This document shows, in pieces, positions 1-6,403 of a stretch of DNA of 18,562 bases. The stretch comes from Spirochaeta sp. (GTDB lineage Bacteria; Spirochaetota; Spirochaetia; UBA9216). The translations under genes and the position numbers were made by a program. The DNA is taken from positions 1 through 18,562 of the forward strand of contig DMKD01000215.1 in the NCBI GenBank assembly GCA_003454605.1, written 5' to 3'. The notes below the pieces were generated by a model. It worked only from the letters and a program-made list of their open reading frames with translations, made no database searches and was not told the origin of the DNA. Position 1 is the first letter of the stretch. Every line of letters starts with the position of its first letter.

Positions 1-552
1 CACAAGCAATACTTCTCCCCCCATATCTTTGAAGGGGACAAGGTATTCCGGGATATCATCCACAAAGAGGGTTTGCTCTATCTCATATCCGCAAACTTCC
101 AATGCTTTCTCATAGGTTGCCCGATGAGGTTTTCCAATTGTTCCACAGAACCCCAGATCAAGTACATTGTCAAAACATAAGGTGATACCAAGAAAGCCCA
201 GAACCCTCTCAGCGTGTATGGCGGGAGCATTGGTAAGAACGCTTGCCCCGCAGGGAAGATTATCGAGCATAACTTTCAGTCCGGAAGAGGGCTTAAGAAA
301 ATCTTCCACATTATCCGGATGAATCACCCTGTTGTATTCATCGACATCAGAGAAGTCATAAGAACTTTCCAGCCATTTCAGTGTTGTACCAAAGGCTTTC
401 ACATTCTCCTTCCGAAGCCGGGACACCTCTTCCCGGGGCGAAGAAAGTAAATCCGCTACAAAATCGGTGATTCTTCTATTCATTTCATCGCACAGCCCGG
501 AAGAGGCGGGATAGAGACAATTATCCATATCGAAGAGTATATTCCTGATCAT
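1..552 (-). CDS. HAD-family hydrolase, pyrimidine 5'-nucleotidase-like (3' end outside the window)
   Basis: Reading the minus strand from ATG at 552 gives 184 codons without a stop up to the window edge. HAD motifs appear in order. Motif I is FDMDNCLYP (nucleophile Asp8, general acid Asp10). Motif II is LTNAP (Thr107). The motif III lysine is GKPHRATY (Lys141). Motif IV is FVDDIPEY (Asp165/Asp166). The 'DxxLYP' start and small helical cap (about residues 18-85) resemble the pyrimidine 5'-nucleotidase/SDT1-type subfamily, which dephosphorylates nucleotides or small phosphate esters in the cytoplasm; the actual substrate is unknown. Position 12 is Cys where Thr is usual. Only the last few tens of residues should be missing. 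The Shine-Dalgarno is poor (TAAGG two bases before ATG), and the frame stays open upstream into a lipoprotein-like signal sequence (separate entry). I chose the ATG because MIRNILFDMD is where the family normally begins. Confidence 0.85.
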   Translation of the reverse strand, partial: MIRNILFDMDNCLYPASSGLCDEMNRRITDFVADLLSSPREEVSRLRKENVKAFGTTLKWLESSYDFSDVDEYNRVIHPDNVEDFLKPSSGLKVMLDNLPCGASVLTNAPAIHAERVLGFLGITLCFDNVLDLGFCGTIGKPHRATYEKALEVCGYEIEQTLFVDDIPEYLVPFKDMGGEVLLV

Positions 553-690
553 AACCTTAAAGTATCGGATATCTCCGGATAGATCAATCTGGCTGTGATC
601 ATTGATTTCTTTCTGCGATACACAGCCTGTCACTGCCAGGCTACAGAAAAGTAAAGCTTTTACAGCCGCACTCAATAAAATTTTCCCGAT
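553..690 (-). pseudogene. Remnant of a lipoprotein 5' end (signal peptide, lipobox) in frame with the HAD gene
   Basis: Upstream of the HAD ATG the same frame is open back to a TAA at 691-693. It encodes a basic start, the hydrophobic run ALLFCSLAVTGC (a textbook lipobox, V-T-G-C, Cys codon at 622-624), then SQKEINDHSQIDLSG. From memory, spirochaetal LpoB-like lipoproteins carry a similar mature N-terminus of the type 'DLSGxWNDTD', so this looks like the first 35 or so residues of such a gene joined to the HAD gene. No ATG starts it: the codon at 688-690 is ATC and would give a perfect signal peptide if it were ATG. TTG at 675 is the only ordinary alternative start, with a weak GGGA before it. 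It is either a dead gene fragment at a deletion junction or, if TTG or another start works, a lipoprotein-HAD fusion. Confidence 0.6.
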
Positions 691-783
691 TTATCTAATT
701 GAAATCAGTTTATTCGTTCCAAAATACTATTCCGAAATTAAATTACTGAGCGGTATTTATTTCTAATTCAATTCCTGCTATCA

Positions 784-799
784 TGATATAATTATATTA
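784..799 (+). promoter_or_regulatory. Extended -10 promoter abutting the ATG of the LuxR-type gene
   Basis: TATAAT at 787-792 is preceded by TGA at 784-786, giving the TGn extended -10 pattern that can work without a -35 box; none is obvious at the right distance. Transcription would be expected to start about seven bases after the hexamer, which is the A of the ATG at 799. No Shine-Dalgarno precedes the ATG, so the message is probably leaderless. Confidence 0.55.
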
Positions 800-1737
800 T
801 GCAGAATCTTCTGTCCGAGTTTTTCCTAATCTGTCATTTTTCTCTGATTTTTTCATTATCTGTTCTATGTACAGTCTTTTTTATCCGCACCCGCGACCGG
901 ATTGTCCGTAGACTGCTCGTAATTCTTCTGGCACTTTTTATTCACAGCTTCGCTTCTCTATTTTATTATATATTTGCTGAAGATCTGGCATCCGTAGTCG
1001 GACGGATTACTCCCGGAATTTCACTTTTTCTGCTTGTACTGACCTGTGTTACGGTTCCATTCATAATATACGGAACCTGCAGCTATATGCTCAGTTTTCT
1101 TGAGCTGCCTGAAAAACGAAACCGACTGGGCAAACGAATCATTATTGCCTGCTCAATTGTATTTTTTTTATTCGGGATTTACTTCATCGTCTTTCTTCAT
1201 GGAGACAATTGGTTGGAAGCGCTTTCACACGCTCTCAACGAGCTGTTCATCTACGGAAGTCTGTTTCTGTTTTTTCCGGCAGTCGCCGCATCAATATTCT
1301 TCAGAAAAACCCGGGATATTCAGAACAGGCAGCTACTGCTCGGTATCATCATCTCCTTTATTCCAATAGGTGTTTTTGCGGTGCTTGATCTGCTGTTCCT
1401 GCGCACCTCACCTTATAAACTGGTTTACATCTCTTACTTTGTATTTTCTATCCTGATCTACCTGTTTACTTCCAATCATTATGTTCACCGCTATGTTCCT
1501 GAACATTCAAACCTGCCGAAACCCGATGCCGGTACATATAAAGCCATGGATATCAGCGAAAGGGAGCAGCAGCTGATTCCGCTTCTGCTGGAAGGAAAAT
1601 CGTATAAAGAGATATCTGAAATTCTATTTATTTCGCCAAATACAGTCAAAACACATATCCGTAATATCTACAAAAAAGCGAAGGTATCAAACCGGCTTCA
1701 GCTGCTGTCGAAAATCAGCACTCACCCTGAAGGGTGA
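799..1737 (+). CDS. Membrane-anchored LuxR-family transcriptional regulator
   Basis: This 312-residue protein has two parts. Residues 1-230 hold about seven hydrophobic segments (near 8-29, 38-61, 72-98, 114-133, 150-168, 180-203 and 209-226). Residues 250-312 are a LuxR/GerE helix-turn-helix: SEREQQLIPLLLEGKSYKEI followed by the recognition helix SPNTVKTHIRNIYKKA. The seven-helix region presumably senses something in or across the inner membrane and the C-terminus binds DNA in the cytoplasm; the ligand is unknown. No receiver or histidine-kinase domain is present, so this is a one-component regulator. No Shine-Dalgarno precedes the ATG, and the promoter -10 sits six bases away. It heads the run of envelope-type genes on the plus strand and may control them. 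An 18-base palindrome overlaps its stop codon. Confidence 0.85.
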   Translation: MQNLLSEFFLICHFSLIFSLSVLCTVFFIRTRDRIVRRLLVILLALFIHSFASLFYYIFAEDLASVVGRITPGISLFLLVLTCVTVPFIIYGTCSYMLSFLELPEKRNRLGKRIIIACSIVFFLFGIYFIVFLHGDNWLEALSHALNELFIYGSLFLFFPAVAASIFFRKTRDIQNRQLLLGIIISFIPIGVFAVLDLLFLRTSPYKLVYISYFVFSILIYLFTSNHYVHRYVPEHSNLPKPDAGTYKAMDISEREQQLIPLLLEGKSYKEISEILFISPNTVKTHIRNIYKKAKVSNRLQLLSKISTHPEG

Positions 1738-1738
1738 G
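1721..1738. repeat. Near-perfect 18-bp palindrome at the luxR-type stop codon
   Basis: The arms CTCACCCT and AGGGTGAG flank a central GA. The arms cover the last codons and the TGA stop of the regulator gene. As RNA it forms a stable seven-pair hairpin with a four-base loop, but no U-tract follows, so a classical terminator is unlikely. A shorter related dyad, CCCTCAGGG, lies at 1796-1804, just before the next gene. The pair could be operator sites for the regulator; this is inference. Confidence 0.5.
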
Positions 1739-1818
1739 TATCGTTTCACACTTTTAGATTAGTAAAATCACAACATCGGGCGATTTCTTTACCAGCCCTC
1801 AGGGGTTATCCTATCAGT

Positions 1819-3246
1819 ATGAAAACTTCAATAGAAAAGACAACGGTATTTATGACGGGTGCAGCAGGACACATGGGACTTGAGGCCGTAAAACTGTTTG
1901 CTGAAAACAGGAACATTCACCTCAAACTGTTGATACTGCCGAATAAATCTGAGCGAAAGAGGATGAAACCCTATTATAATTATGCCAATGTGGAAATACT
2001 TGAAGGTGATCTGCGTAATATTGATGATGTAAGAAAAGGCGTGAACGGTGCAGATTATGTTTATCATCTTGGAGCACTGATACCACCGGCCGCCGACCAT
2101 TTTCCTGAATTATCAGAAAAGATTAACCTCGGGGGCACTCTGAATATCATCAAAGCTATTAAGGAACAGGATAATCCAGACGGAATCAAACTCATCTACA
2201 TTGCAACAGTGGCATCAATGGGCAACAGGCCGGCACCGATTCACTGGGGACGGACGGGCGACCCGATAAGAGTTGGATATTTTGATGCCTATGCAGTAAG
2301 CAAGGTAAAAGCCGAGAGGGCGGTTATTGAATCCGGGCTGAAATACTGGGTTTCGCTGCGTCAGAGCGGAATGCTTCACAGAGATATGCTGAGGATTATT
2401 GACCCTATAATTTTCCATCAACCGCTTGATAATCATATTGAATGGTCTACAGCCGAGGATTCAGGCTGGGCACTTTACAACATTTGCTCGATAGATCTGC
2501 CGGATGAATTCTGGAGGAATATGTACAATATAGGAAGCGGTCCTGAGTTTCGGGAAACATTCTATGACTTCACAAAAACCCTGTTCGCACAAATCGGGGT
2601 CTCCGATATTCATAAGTTCTTTAAACCGCGGGATTTTACTACCAGGAATTTTCACTGTGTCTGGTATTCAGACTCGGAAAAACTGAATAACTGGCTGAAC
2701 TTCAGAAAAAGCACCTATGCCGGATATTTAAAAAGCCTTAATATCCCCGGATATTTTCATTTCCTGAGGTTTATTCCCGGAGGCATAGTTAGAAAGGTAA
2801 TCTTCGAACCGCTGAGCAGAAAGGCTGAAGGAACTAGAAACTGGATAGAGAACAATGTCGTTGAAAAAATAAAGGCATTCTGGGGCAGCCGGGAGAATTG
2901 GGAAAAAATTCCTGAAAAATGGGAAAATTTTAAAATCAACAAGGTACCCAAAACTGTCATGCTTGATCACGGATGGAATGAAACCCTCCGTGTTGAGGAC
3001 ATAAGCATTAATGATTGCCGCAGAGCCGCCGAGTTTCGCGGCGGCGAATGTGTCAGCTCCGAAATGCTTACTGGCGACATCTACAGTCTCCTGAAATGGA
3101 AATGCGCGCTTGGACATATATTCAGGGCCAGCCCGAATGCAGTCCTCCGCGGCGGCCACTGGTGTCCGGACTGCGATACCGATGTCACCGCCTATGAAGC
3201 GCAAGCAAAGCGCAACCGCTTTTTCGCTCAGGTTTATTTCGCCTGA
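1819..3246 (+). CDS. Extended SDR NAD(P)-dependent epimerase/dehydratase with C-terminal zinc ribbon
   Basis: The N-terminal 300 or so residues are an extended short-chain dehydrogenase/reductase. The Rossmann nucleotide-binding motif is TGAAGHMG (residues 13-20). The segment ATVASMGN supplies the catalytic-type Ser, and YAVSK supplies Tyr158 and Lys162. Such enzymes epimerise or dehydrate nucleotide sugars or reduce keto groups in the cytoplasm. Residues about 330-400 are a basic, Trp-rich linker. The C-terminus (about 403-475) has W-K-C-x3-G-H and C-P-D-C spacing (Cys429, His433, Cys449, Cys452), like the DUF4379 probable zinc-ribbon family. At 475 residues it is well above the usual 300-350. 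The Shine-Dalgarno is distant (AGGGG, 13 bases before ATG). The gap to the regulator gene is 81 bases and to the next gene 32, so it probably shares a transcript with the latter. Substrate unknown. Confidence 0.82.
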   Translation: MKTSIEKTTVFMTGAAGHMGLEAVKLFAENRNIHLKLLILPNKSERKRMKPYYNYANVEILEGDLRNIDDVRKGVNGADYVYHLGALIPPAADHFPELSEKINLGGTLNIIKAIKEQDNPDGIKLIYIATVASMGNRPAPIHWGRTGDPIRVGYFDAYAVSKVKAERAVIESGLKYWVSLRQSGMLHRDMLRIIDPIIFHQPLDNHIEWSTAEDSGWALYNICSIDLPDEFWRNMYNIGSGPEFRETFYDFTKTLFAQIGVSDIHKFFKPRDFTTRNFHCVWYSDSEKLNNWLNFRKSTYAGYLKSLNIPGYFHFLRFIPGGIVRKVIFEPLSRKAEGTRNWIENNVVEKIKAFWGSRENWEKIPEKWENFKINKVPKTVMLDHGWNETLRVEDISINDCRRAAEFRGGECVSSEMLTGDIYSLLKWKCALGHIFRASPNAVLRGGHWCPDCDTDVTAYEAQAKRNRFFAQVYFA

Positions 3247-3278
3247 ACAGAAGGGACAGGTGCGGAGAAAAATAGAAT

Positions 3279-3782
3279 ATGCTAAACTGCCGCAGTGTTA
3301 TGATTAAAATTGCAGTTGCGGTATTTGTTTCATTCATCATTACAGCTCATGCCTTTGCACCCAGGGGTTACAGATGGACCTCTGAAACAGTCAGCCGGCT
3401 TGCAGACTCCAGACATCCTCACGCATGGATAATTCGCGCAGGAATGATAATCTACGGAGTAATCCTGATTATTTCCACCTCTGAAATCACCATTGTTAGA
3501 ATTCTGATTGCGGCATACGGGTTTGGAGTTGTTCTCAGCGGCATATTCTGCGTAGAAAAACATGAACGTATTCATATATTCAGCATATATACAGCCGGAG
3601 CCGGACTCACTTCAGCAATGTTTCTGCTCGCATTAAGGGGCGACATAGTCAGCATTATATGCCTTATAGTCTTACTCACTGCTGAGCTGCTTTTTAATAT
3701 TAAGACCCTCTCATTATTGCGGGGCTTAAGTCAGCGCATAGTTCACTTATCTACTCTTATATGGCTGATATCATTTCAATAA
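3279..3782 (+). CDS. Integral membrane protein, DUF998-like
   Basis: The protein has 167 residues with about six hydrophobic helices and short loops. The pattern of a Ser/Glu-rich first loop (RWTSETVSRLAD), a Gly-rich helix ending in LSGIF, and a following ERIH resembles the DUF998 family, whose function is not established. A GGAG lies 11 bases before the ATG at 3279; the internal ATG at 3300 has no ribosome site, so I prefer the longer form. It sits 32 bases after the SDR gene and is probably co-transcribed. No catalytic motif is visible. The family assignment is tentative, but coding status is well supported by its hydrophobic periodicity and position. Confidence 0.68.
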   Translation: MLNCRSVMIKIAVAVFVSFIITAHAFAPRGYRWTSETVSRLADSRHPHAWIIRAGMIIYGVILIISTSEITIVRILIAAYGFGVVLSGIFCVEKHERIHIFSIYTAGAGLTSAMFLLALRGDIVSIICLIVLLTAELLFNIKTLSLLRGLSQRIVHLSTLIWLISFQ

Positions 3783-3789
3783 AAGAATT

Positions 3790-3818
3790 TTGAAATGTAC
3801 CTCGAAATCTGATATATT
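3790..3818 (+). promoter_or_regulatory. Sigma-70-type promoter for the acyltransferase gene
   Basis: TTGAAA at 3790-3795 and TATATT at 3813-3818 are separated by 17 bases, the ideal spacing. The promoter begins right after the preceding stop codon, giving a leader of about 20 bases with GGAGA at 3836-3840 before the ATG at 3845. The acyltransferase and nucleotidyltransferase genes can therefore be transcribed independently of the upstream genes. Confidence 0.65.
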
Positions 3819-3844
3819 TAGGAACCCCCTCTATCGGAGATAAC

Positions 3845-5038
3845 ATGGCTAAGATAAGAGTAAACACCAGACTCAGAATTTACAGACTGGTCAAACCTTT
3901 ATTGAAACTAATAATGAAAATAAAGTTTAATCTGCAGGCGGACCTTCCCGACGAAGTCAAAGAGCTTAAGCCGCCATTTCTCATTCTGGCCAACCACCAG
4001 GGATTCTGGGATGCCGCAAGTATTGGTGTCAATCTGTCCAAGCCCGTCTCGTTTATTGCCACCGACGCAATCTTCAGGACCCCAATTTTCAGAAAGGTGC
4101 TCAATCTCATGGGTGTGATCCCAAAGACTAAAGCTATCTCGGATATGGATACCCTTAAAAACGTGCTGAGAGTGAAATCTGCCGGCGGAATAATCGGTAT
4201 TTTCCCGGAGACGCGGCGCACCTGGGATGGAACTACTCTACCGTTAATTTATTCGGTATCTAAATTAGTTTATAAGCTCAAGATCCCAGTGGTAACGGCA
4301 GTAATCAAGGGCGGCTATTTCAGCCACCCAAGGTGGGGCATTCACCTGCAGCGGGGGAAAATTTTAGTTGAATACAAATTATTAATCAGCGGGGATGAAC
4401 CCGGCAAGCTTAGACCCGATGAAATTCACCCAAAGCTTATCAAAGCCCTTGAACATGACGAATTTGCATGGCAGGAAAAGGTTAAGATCCGCTATAAAGG
4501 GAAAAAACCGGCAGAGTCGCTGGAACTGGTCCTCTTCATCTGTCCGTCCTGCGGCAAACATGGTTCCATGGAATCTAAAGGCAAGACCTTCTGGTGCAAG
4601 GACTGCGGTTACAAGGTCGAATACAACAGCATTAGAAGATTTGTGAATCCAGATAGCCGGGTTATTTTTAATAATATCAGAGACTGGAGCAGATGGCAGC
4701 GGGAAGAATTTATAAAGTTTCTGGATAGTGTTTCTGATAATGAAACGATACTCGCTGAAGATCTTTATCTGGAATTCCATAGAGGATTCAGAAGTGCTAA
4801 AACAGAACATTTTGCATTTGGCTCTCTCCACCTCACAAGACAAAACCTGACAATGAGTGATGAACAGGGCAATATTCTGAATGTTTTCCCCGTGAAAGAG
4901 CTGTCGGGAATCGAATCTCAGCGGGGAGAGAGGATGGAATTTTATCACGGTAATAACTTGTATAATGTGAAAAGCATTAAAAAAGGCTTAGCCGTTAATA
5001 AATGGCTCTGGGCCTTTGATGCCCTGCTCACACAATAG
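3845..5038 (+). CDS. PlsC-type lysophospholipid acyltransferase with zinc ribbon and C-terminal extension
   Basis: Residues 1-220 are a phospholipid/glycerol acyltransferase domain. The catalytic HX4D motif is NHQGFWD (His51, Asp56), and the substrate-binding motif is FPETRR (120-125) in place of the usual FPEGxR. Such enzymes add an acyl chain to lysophosphatidate or another lipid at the inner membrane. Residues 231-256 form a CPSC-x14-CKDC zinc ribbon (Cys233, 236, 251, 254). Residues 275-397 form a further mostly beta domain I do not recognise; it could be PH/GRAM-like. The whole is 397 residues against about 240 for plain PlsC. It has a good ribosome site, its own promoter, and the next gene's GTG follows 16 bases after its stop. 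The substrate may be a glycolipid or a non-standard lipid. Confidence 0.83.
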   Translation: MAKIRVNTRLRIYRLVKPLLKLIMKIKFNLQADLPDEVKELKPPFLILANHQGFWDAASIGVNLSKPVSFIATDAIFRTPIFRKVLNLMGVIPKTKAISDMDTLKNVLRVKSAGGIIGIFPETRRTWDGTTLPLIYSVSKLVYKLKIPVVTAVIKGGYFSHPRWGIHLQRGKILVEYKLLISGDEPGKLRPDEIHPKLIKALEHDEFAWQEKVKIRYKGKKPAESLELVLFICPSCGKHGSMESKGKTFWCKDCGYKVEYNSIRRFVNPDSRVIFNNIRDWSRWQREEFIKFLDSVSDNETILAEDLYLEFHRGFRSAKTEHFAFGSLHLTRQNLTMSDEQGNILNVFPVKELSGIESQRGERMEFYHGNNLYNVKSIKKGLAVNKWLWAFDALLTQ

Positions 5039-5043
5039 GTTAC

Positions 5044-5049
5044 AGGAGA
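5044..5049 (+). promoter_or_regulatory. Ribosome-binding site fixing a GTG start at 5055
   Basis: AGGAGA lies five bases before GTG at 5055. An ATG further upstream in the same frame (5016) falls inside the preceding gene, has no ribosome site and would add 13 residues not typical of the family. Confidence 0.7.
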
Positions 5050-5054
5050 ACCAA

Positions 5055-5957
5055 GTGAATAAAACATTAGTGATAATGGCTGCAGGAATGGGCTCGCGCT
5101 ACGGCGGACTGAAACAGCTTGATTCTGTCGGTCCGTCAAACGAGACAATAATTGATTATTCTGTATATGATGCCGTTCGGGCCGGATTCACAAAGGCAGT
5201 TTTTGTGATAAGAAAGGAGATTGCCGAAGCGTTCAAGGAGTCTGTCGGATCAAAGTTCAGTGAACGAATCGATGTAAAATATGTTTACCAGGAACTGTCA
5301 TTCATCCCCGACGGCAGCAGTCTTCCTCAGAACAGAACAAAACCCTGGGGCACTGGCCATGCTATGCTAAGCTCAGCATCTGAAATATCAGAACCCTTTC
5401 TGATAATTAATGCTGATGACTTCTACGGCGCCGATGCCTTCAAAAAGGCAGCAAAATATCTGGATGGAATGAATCCGGACATAACCGATGCCGCACTTGT
5501 AGGATTTCTGCTCAAAAACACTTTATCGGGGCACGGCAGTGTCGCCCGTGGAATTTGTGATGCGAACGACTGCGGAATACTGACTGGTGTAGAAGAAATC
5601 CTGGGTATTAAAAAGATAGAGAGCGGAAGAATTACTGCAGAAAACCGTGAGGGTCTCAGGGATGATGATATTGTTTCAATGAATATGTGGGCCTTCAGCC
5701 CCCGTGTACTGGATTTTGCGACCAGCTACTTCAGGGAGTTCCTTGCAGAGCACGGTAATAAACTAAAGTCTGAGTTTTTCATCCCCATAATAGTGAACAG
5801 ACTGATTAGGGAGGAAAACCTTTCGGTCAGGCTGCTTGAAACGACCTCTGTGTGGCATGGAGTTACCTACCGGGAAGATAAACCTGAAGTTGAAATGGGA
5901 ATTAAGGGTTATATTGATGATGGACTATACCCGGAAAACCTGTGGGGCAAAGAATGA
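5055..5957 (+). CDS. Sugar-1-phosphate nucleotidyltransferase family protein
   Basis: Starting at GTG 5055 the product has 300 residues and begins MNKTLVIMAAGMGSRYGG. The nucleotide-binding loop of sugar nucleotidyltransferases is AAGMGSRYGGLKQ (Arg15, Lys20). WGTGHA (98-103) is the base-contacting segment, and NADDFYG (119-125) carries the metal-binding Asp. This is a GT-A-fold pyrophosphorylase that joins a sugar 1-phosphate to an NTP, giving an activated sugar for glycan or glycolipid synthesis. The exact sugar and base cannot be read from sequence; the closest generic name is a UTP-glucose-1-phosphate uridylyltransferase relative. Its TGA overlaps the ATG of the following sugar-kinase pseudogene (ATGA), showing that the two were translationally coupled. 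The enzyme itself looks intact. Confidence 0.85.
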   Translation: MNKTLVIMAAGMGSRYGGLKQLDSVGPSNETIIDYSVYDAVRAGFTKAVFVIRKEIAEAFKESVGSKFSERIDVKYVYQELSFIPDGSSLPQNRTKPWGTGHAMLSSASEISEPFLIINADDFYGADAFKKAAKYLDGMNPDITDAALVGFLLKNTLSGHGSVARGICDANDCGILTGVEEILGIKKIESGRITAENREGLRDDDIVSMNMWAFSPRVLDFATSYFREFLAEHGNKLKSEFFIPIIVNRLIREENLSVRLLETTSVWHGVTYREDKPEVEMGIKGYIDDGLYPENLWGKE

Positions 5958-6403
5958 AGAGCAGCCATGATGTTAGAGCGATTTTTGACAATTTCATTGT
6001 TTAAGGAGATTTTCAAAGCGCTGAAGCATATGGAAACGGCCATATCAACGACACCTTCCTGGTAAACACAGTTCAGGCGGCAAGACCCGTTCGATATATC
6101 CTGCAGCGGATCAATACTGACATTTTCACTGAGGCTGAAAAGCTTATGGACAATATCTACCGAATCTGCAGTGAACTGCATAGCCGGATTAAGGCTGCGG
6201 GAGTCGTCGACCCGTCGAGATCTGCGCTTACAATCCTCCTTACCGACTACCTCGAGGGAAATCCATATTATAAAACAAAATATTCTGATCATAATCTTGT
6301 ACGGGCCAGGACCCAAATGCAGATAGTGAAAGAAATTGAATTACATGAAAATGAGTTTGATGACTACATCATGAGCATTAATAAGAGTACCGCAGCCCGA
6401 TAA
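5954..6403 (+). pseudogene. Decayed phosphotransferase (APH/NahK-like sugar kinase), nonsense codon plus internal deletion
   Basis: From ATG 5954 the frame reads 16 codons, then TAA at 6002-6004, then continues in the same frame to a stop at 6401-6403. Past the stop it shows the N-terminal signature of the aminoglycoside-phosphotransferase-like sugar kinases: AYGNGHINDTFLV, then RYILQRIN and TEAEKLMDNI. Near codon 95 it jumps to the family's C-terminus: LTDYLEGNPYYK and HNLVRARTQMQIV. Only about 149 codons remain of the usual 350-370. The whole catalytic centre (Brenner HxDxxxxN motif and DxD metal site) is gone, so no active kinase can be made. Relatives such as N-acetylhexosamine 1-kinase make sugar 1-phosphates for a partner nucleotidyltransferase, which fits the intact gene just upstream. 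A short product from ATG 6146 is possible but would lack catalytic residues. The 3' end overlaps the convergent membrane-protein gene by 26 bases. Confidence 0.85.

Noticed and set aside
214..450. 78-codon plus-strand open frame
   Set aside because: It lies opposite the HAD gene, whose motifs and length make it the real one.
1721..1760. Rho-independent terminator after the regulator gene
   Set aside because: The hairpin is strong, but no continuous T-tract follows; kept only as a palindrome.
2728..3204. 158-codon minus-strand frame inside the SDR gene
   Set aside because: No recognisable motif; antisense to the zinc-ribbon domain, whose Cys/His pattern shows the plus strand is coding.
4382..4948. 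188-codon minus-strand frame inside the acyltransferase gene
   Set aside because: It is a shadow of the plus frame, which has PlsC motifs and a zinc ribbon; no ribosome site or family features.
5016..5054. ATG start for the nucleotidyltransferase at 5016
   Set aside because: It lies inside the previous gene without a ribosome site; GTG 5055 has AGGAGA at good spacing.
5909..6316. 135-codon minus-strand frame over the kinase remnant
   Set aside because: The plus strand shows kinase-family signatures on both sides of the stop; the minus frame has none.
6146..6403. 85-residue plus-strand frame as an independent gene
   Set aside because: It is the tail of the kinase pseudogene, made of N- and C-terminal family pieces without the catalytic centre.
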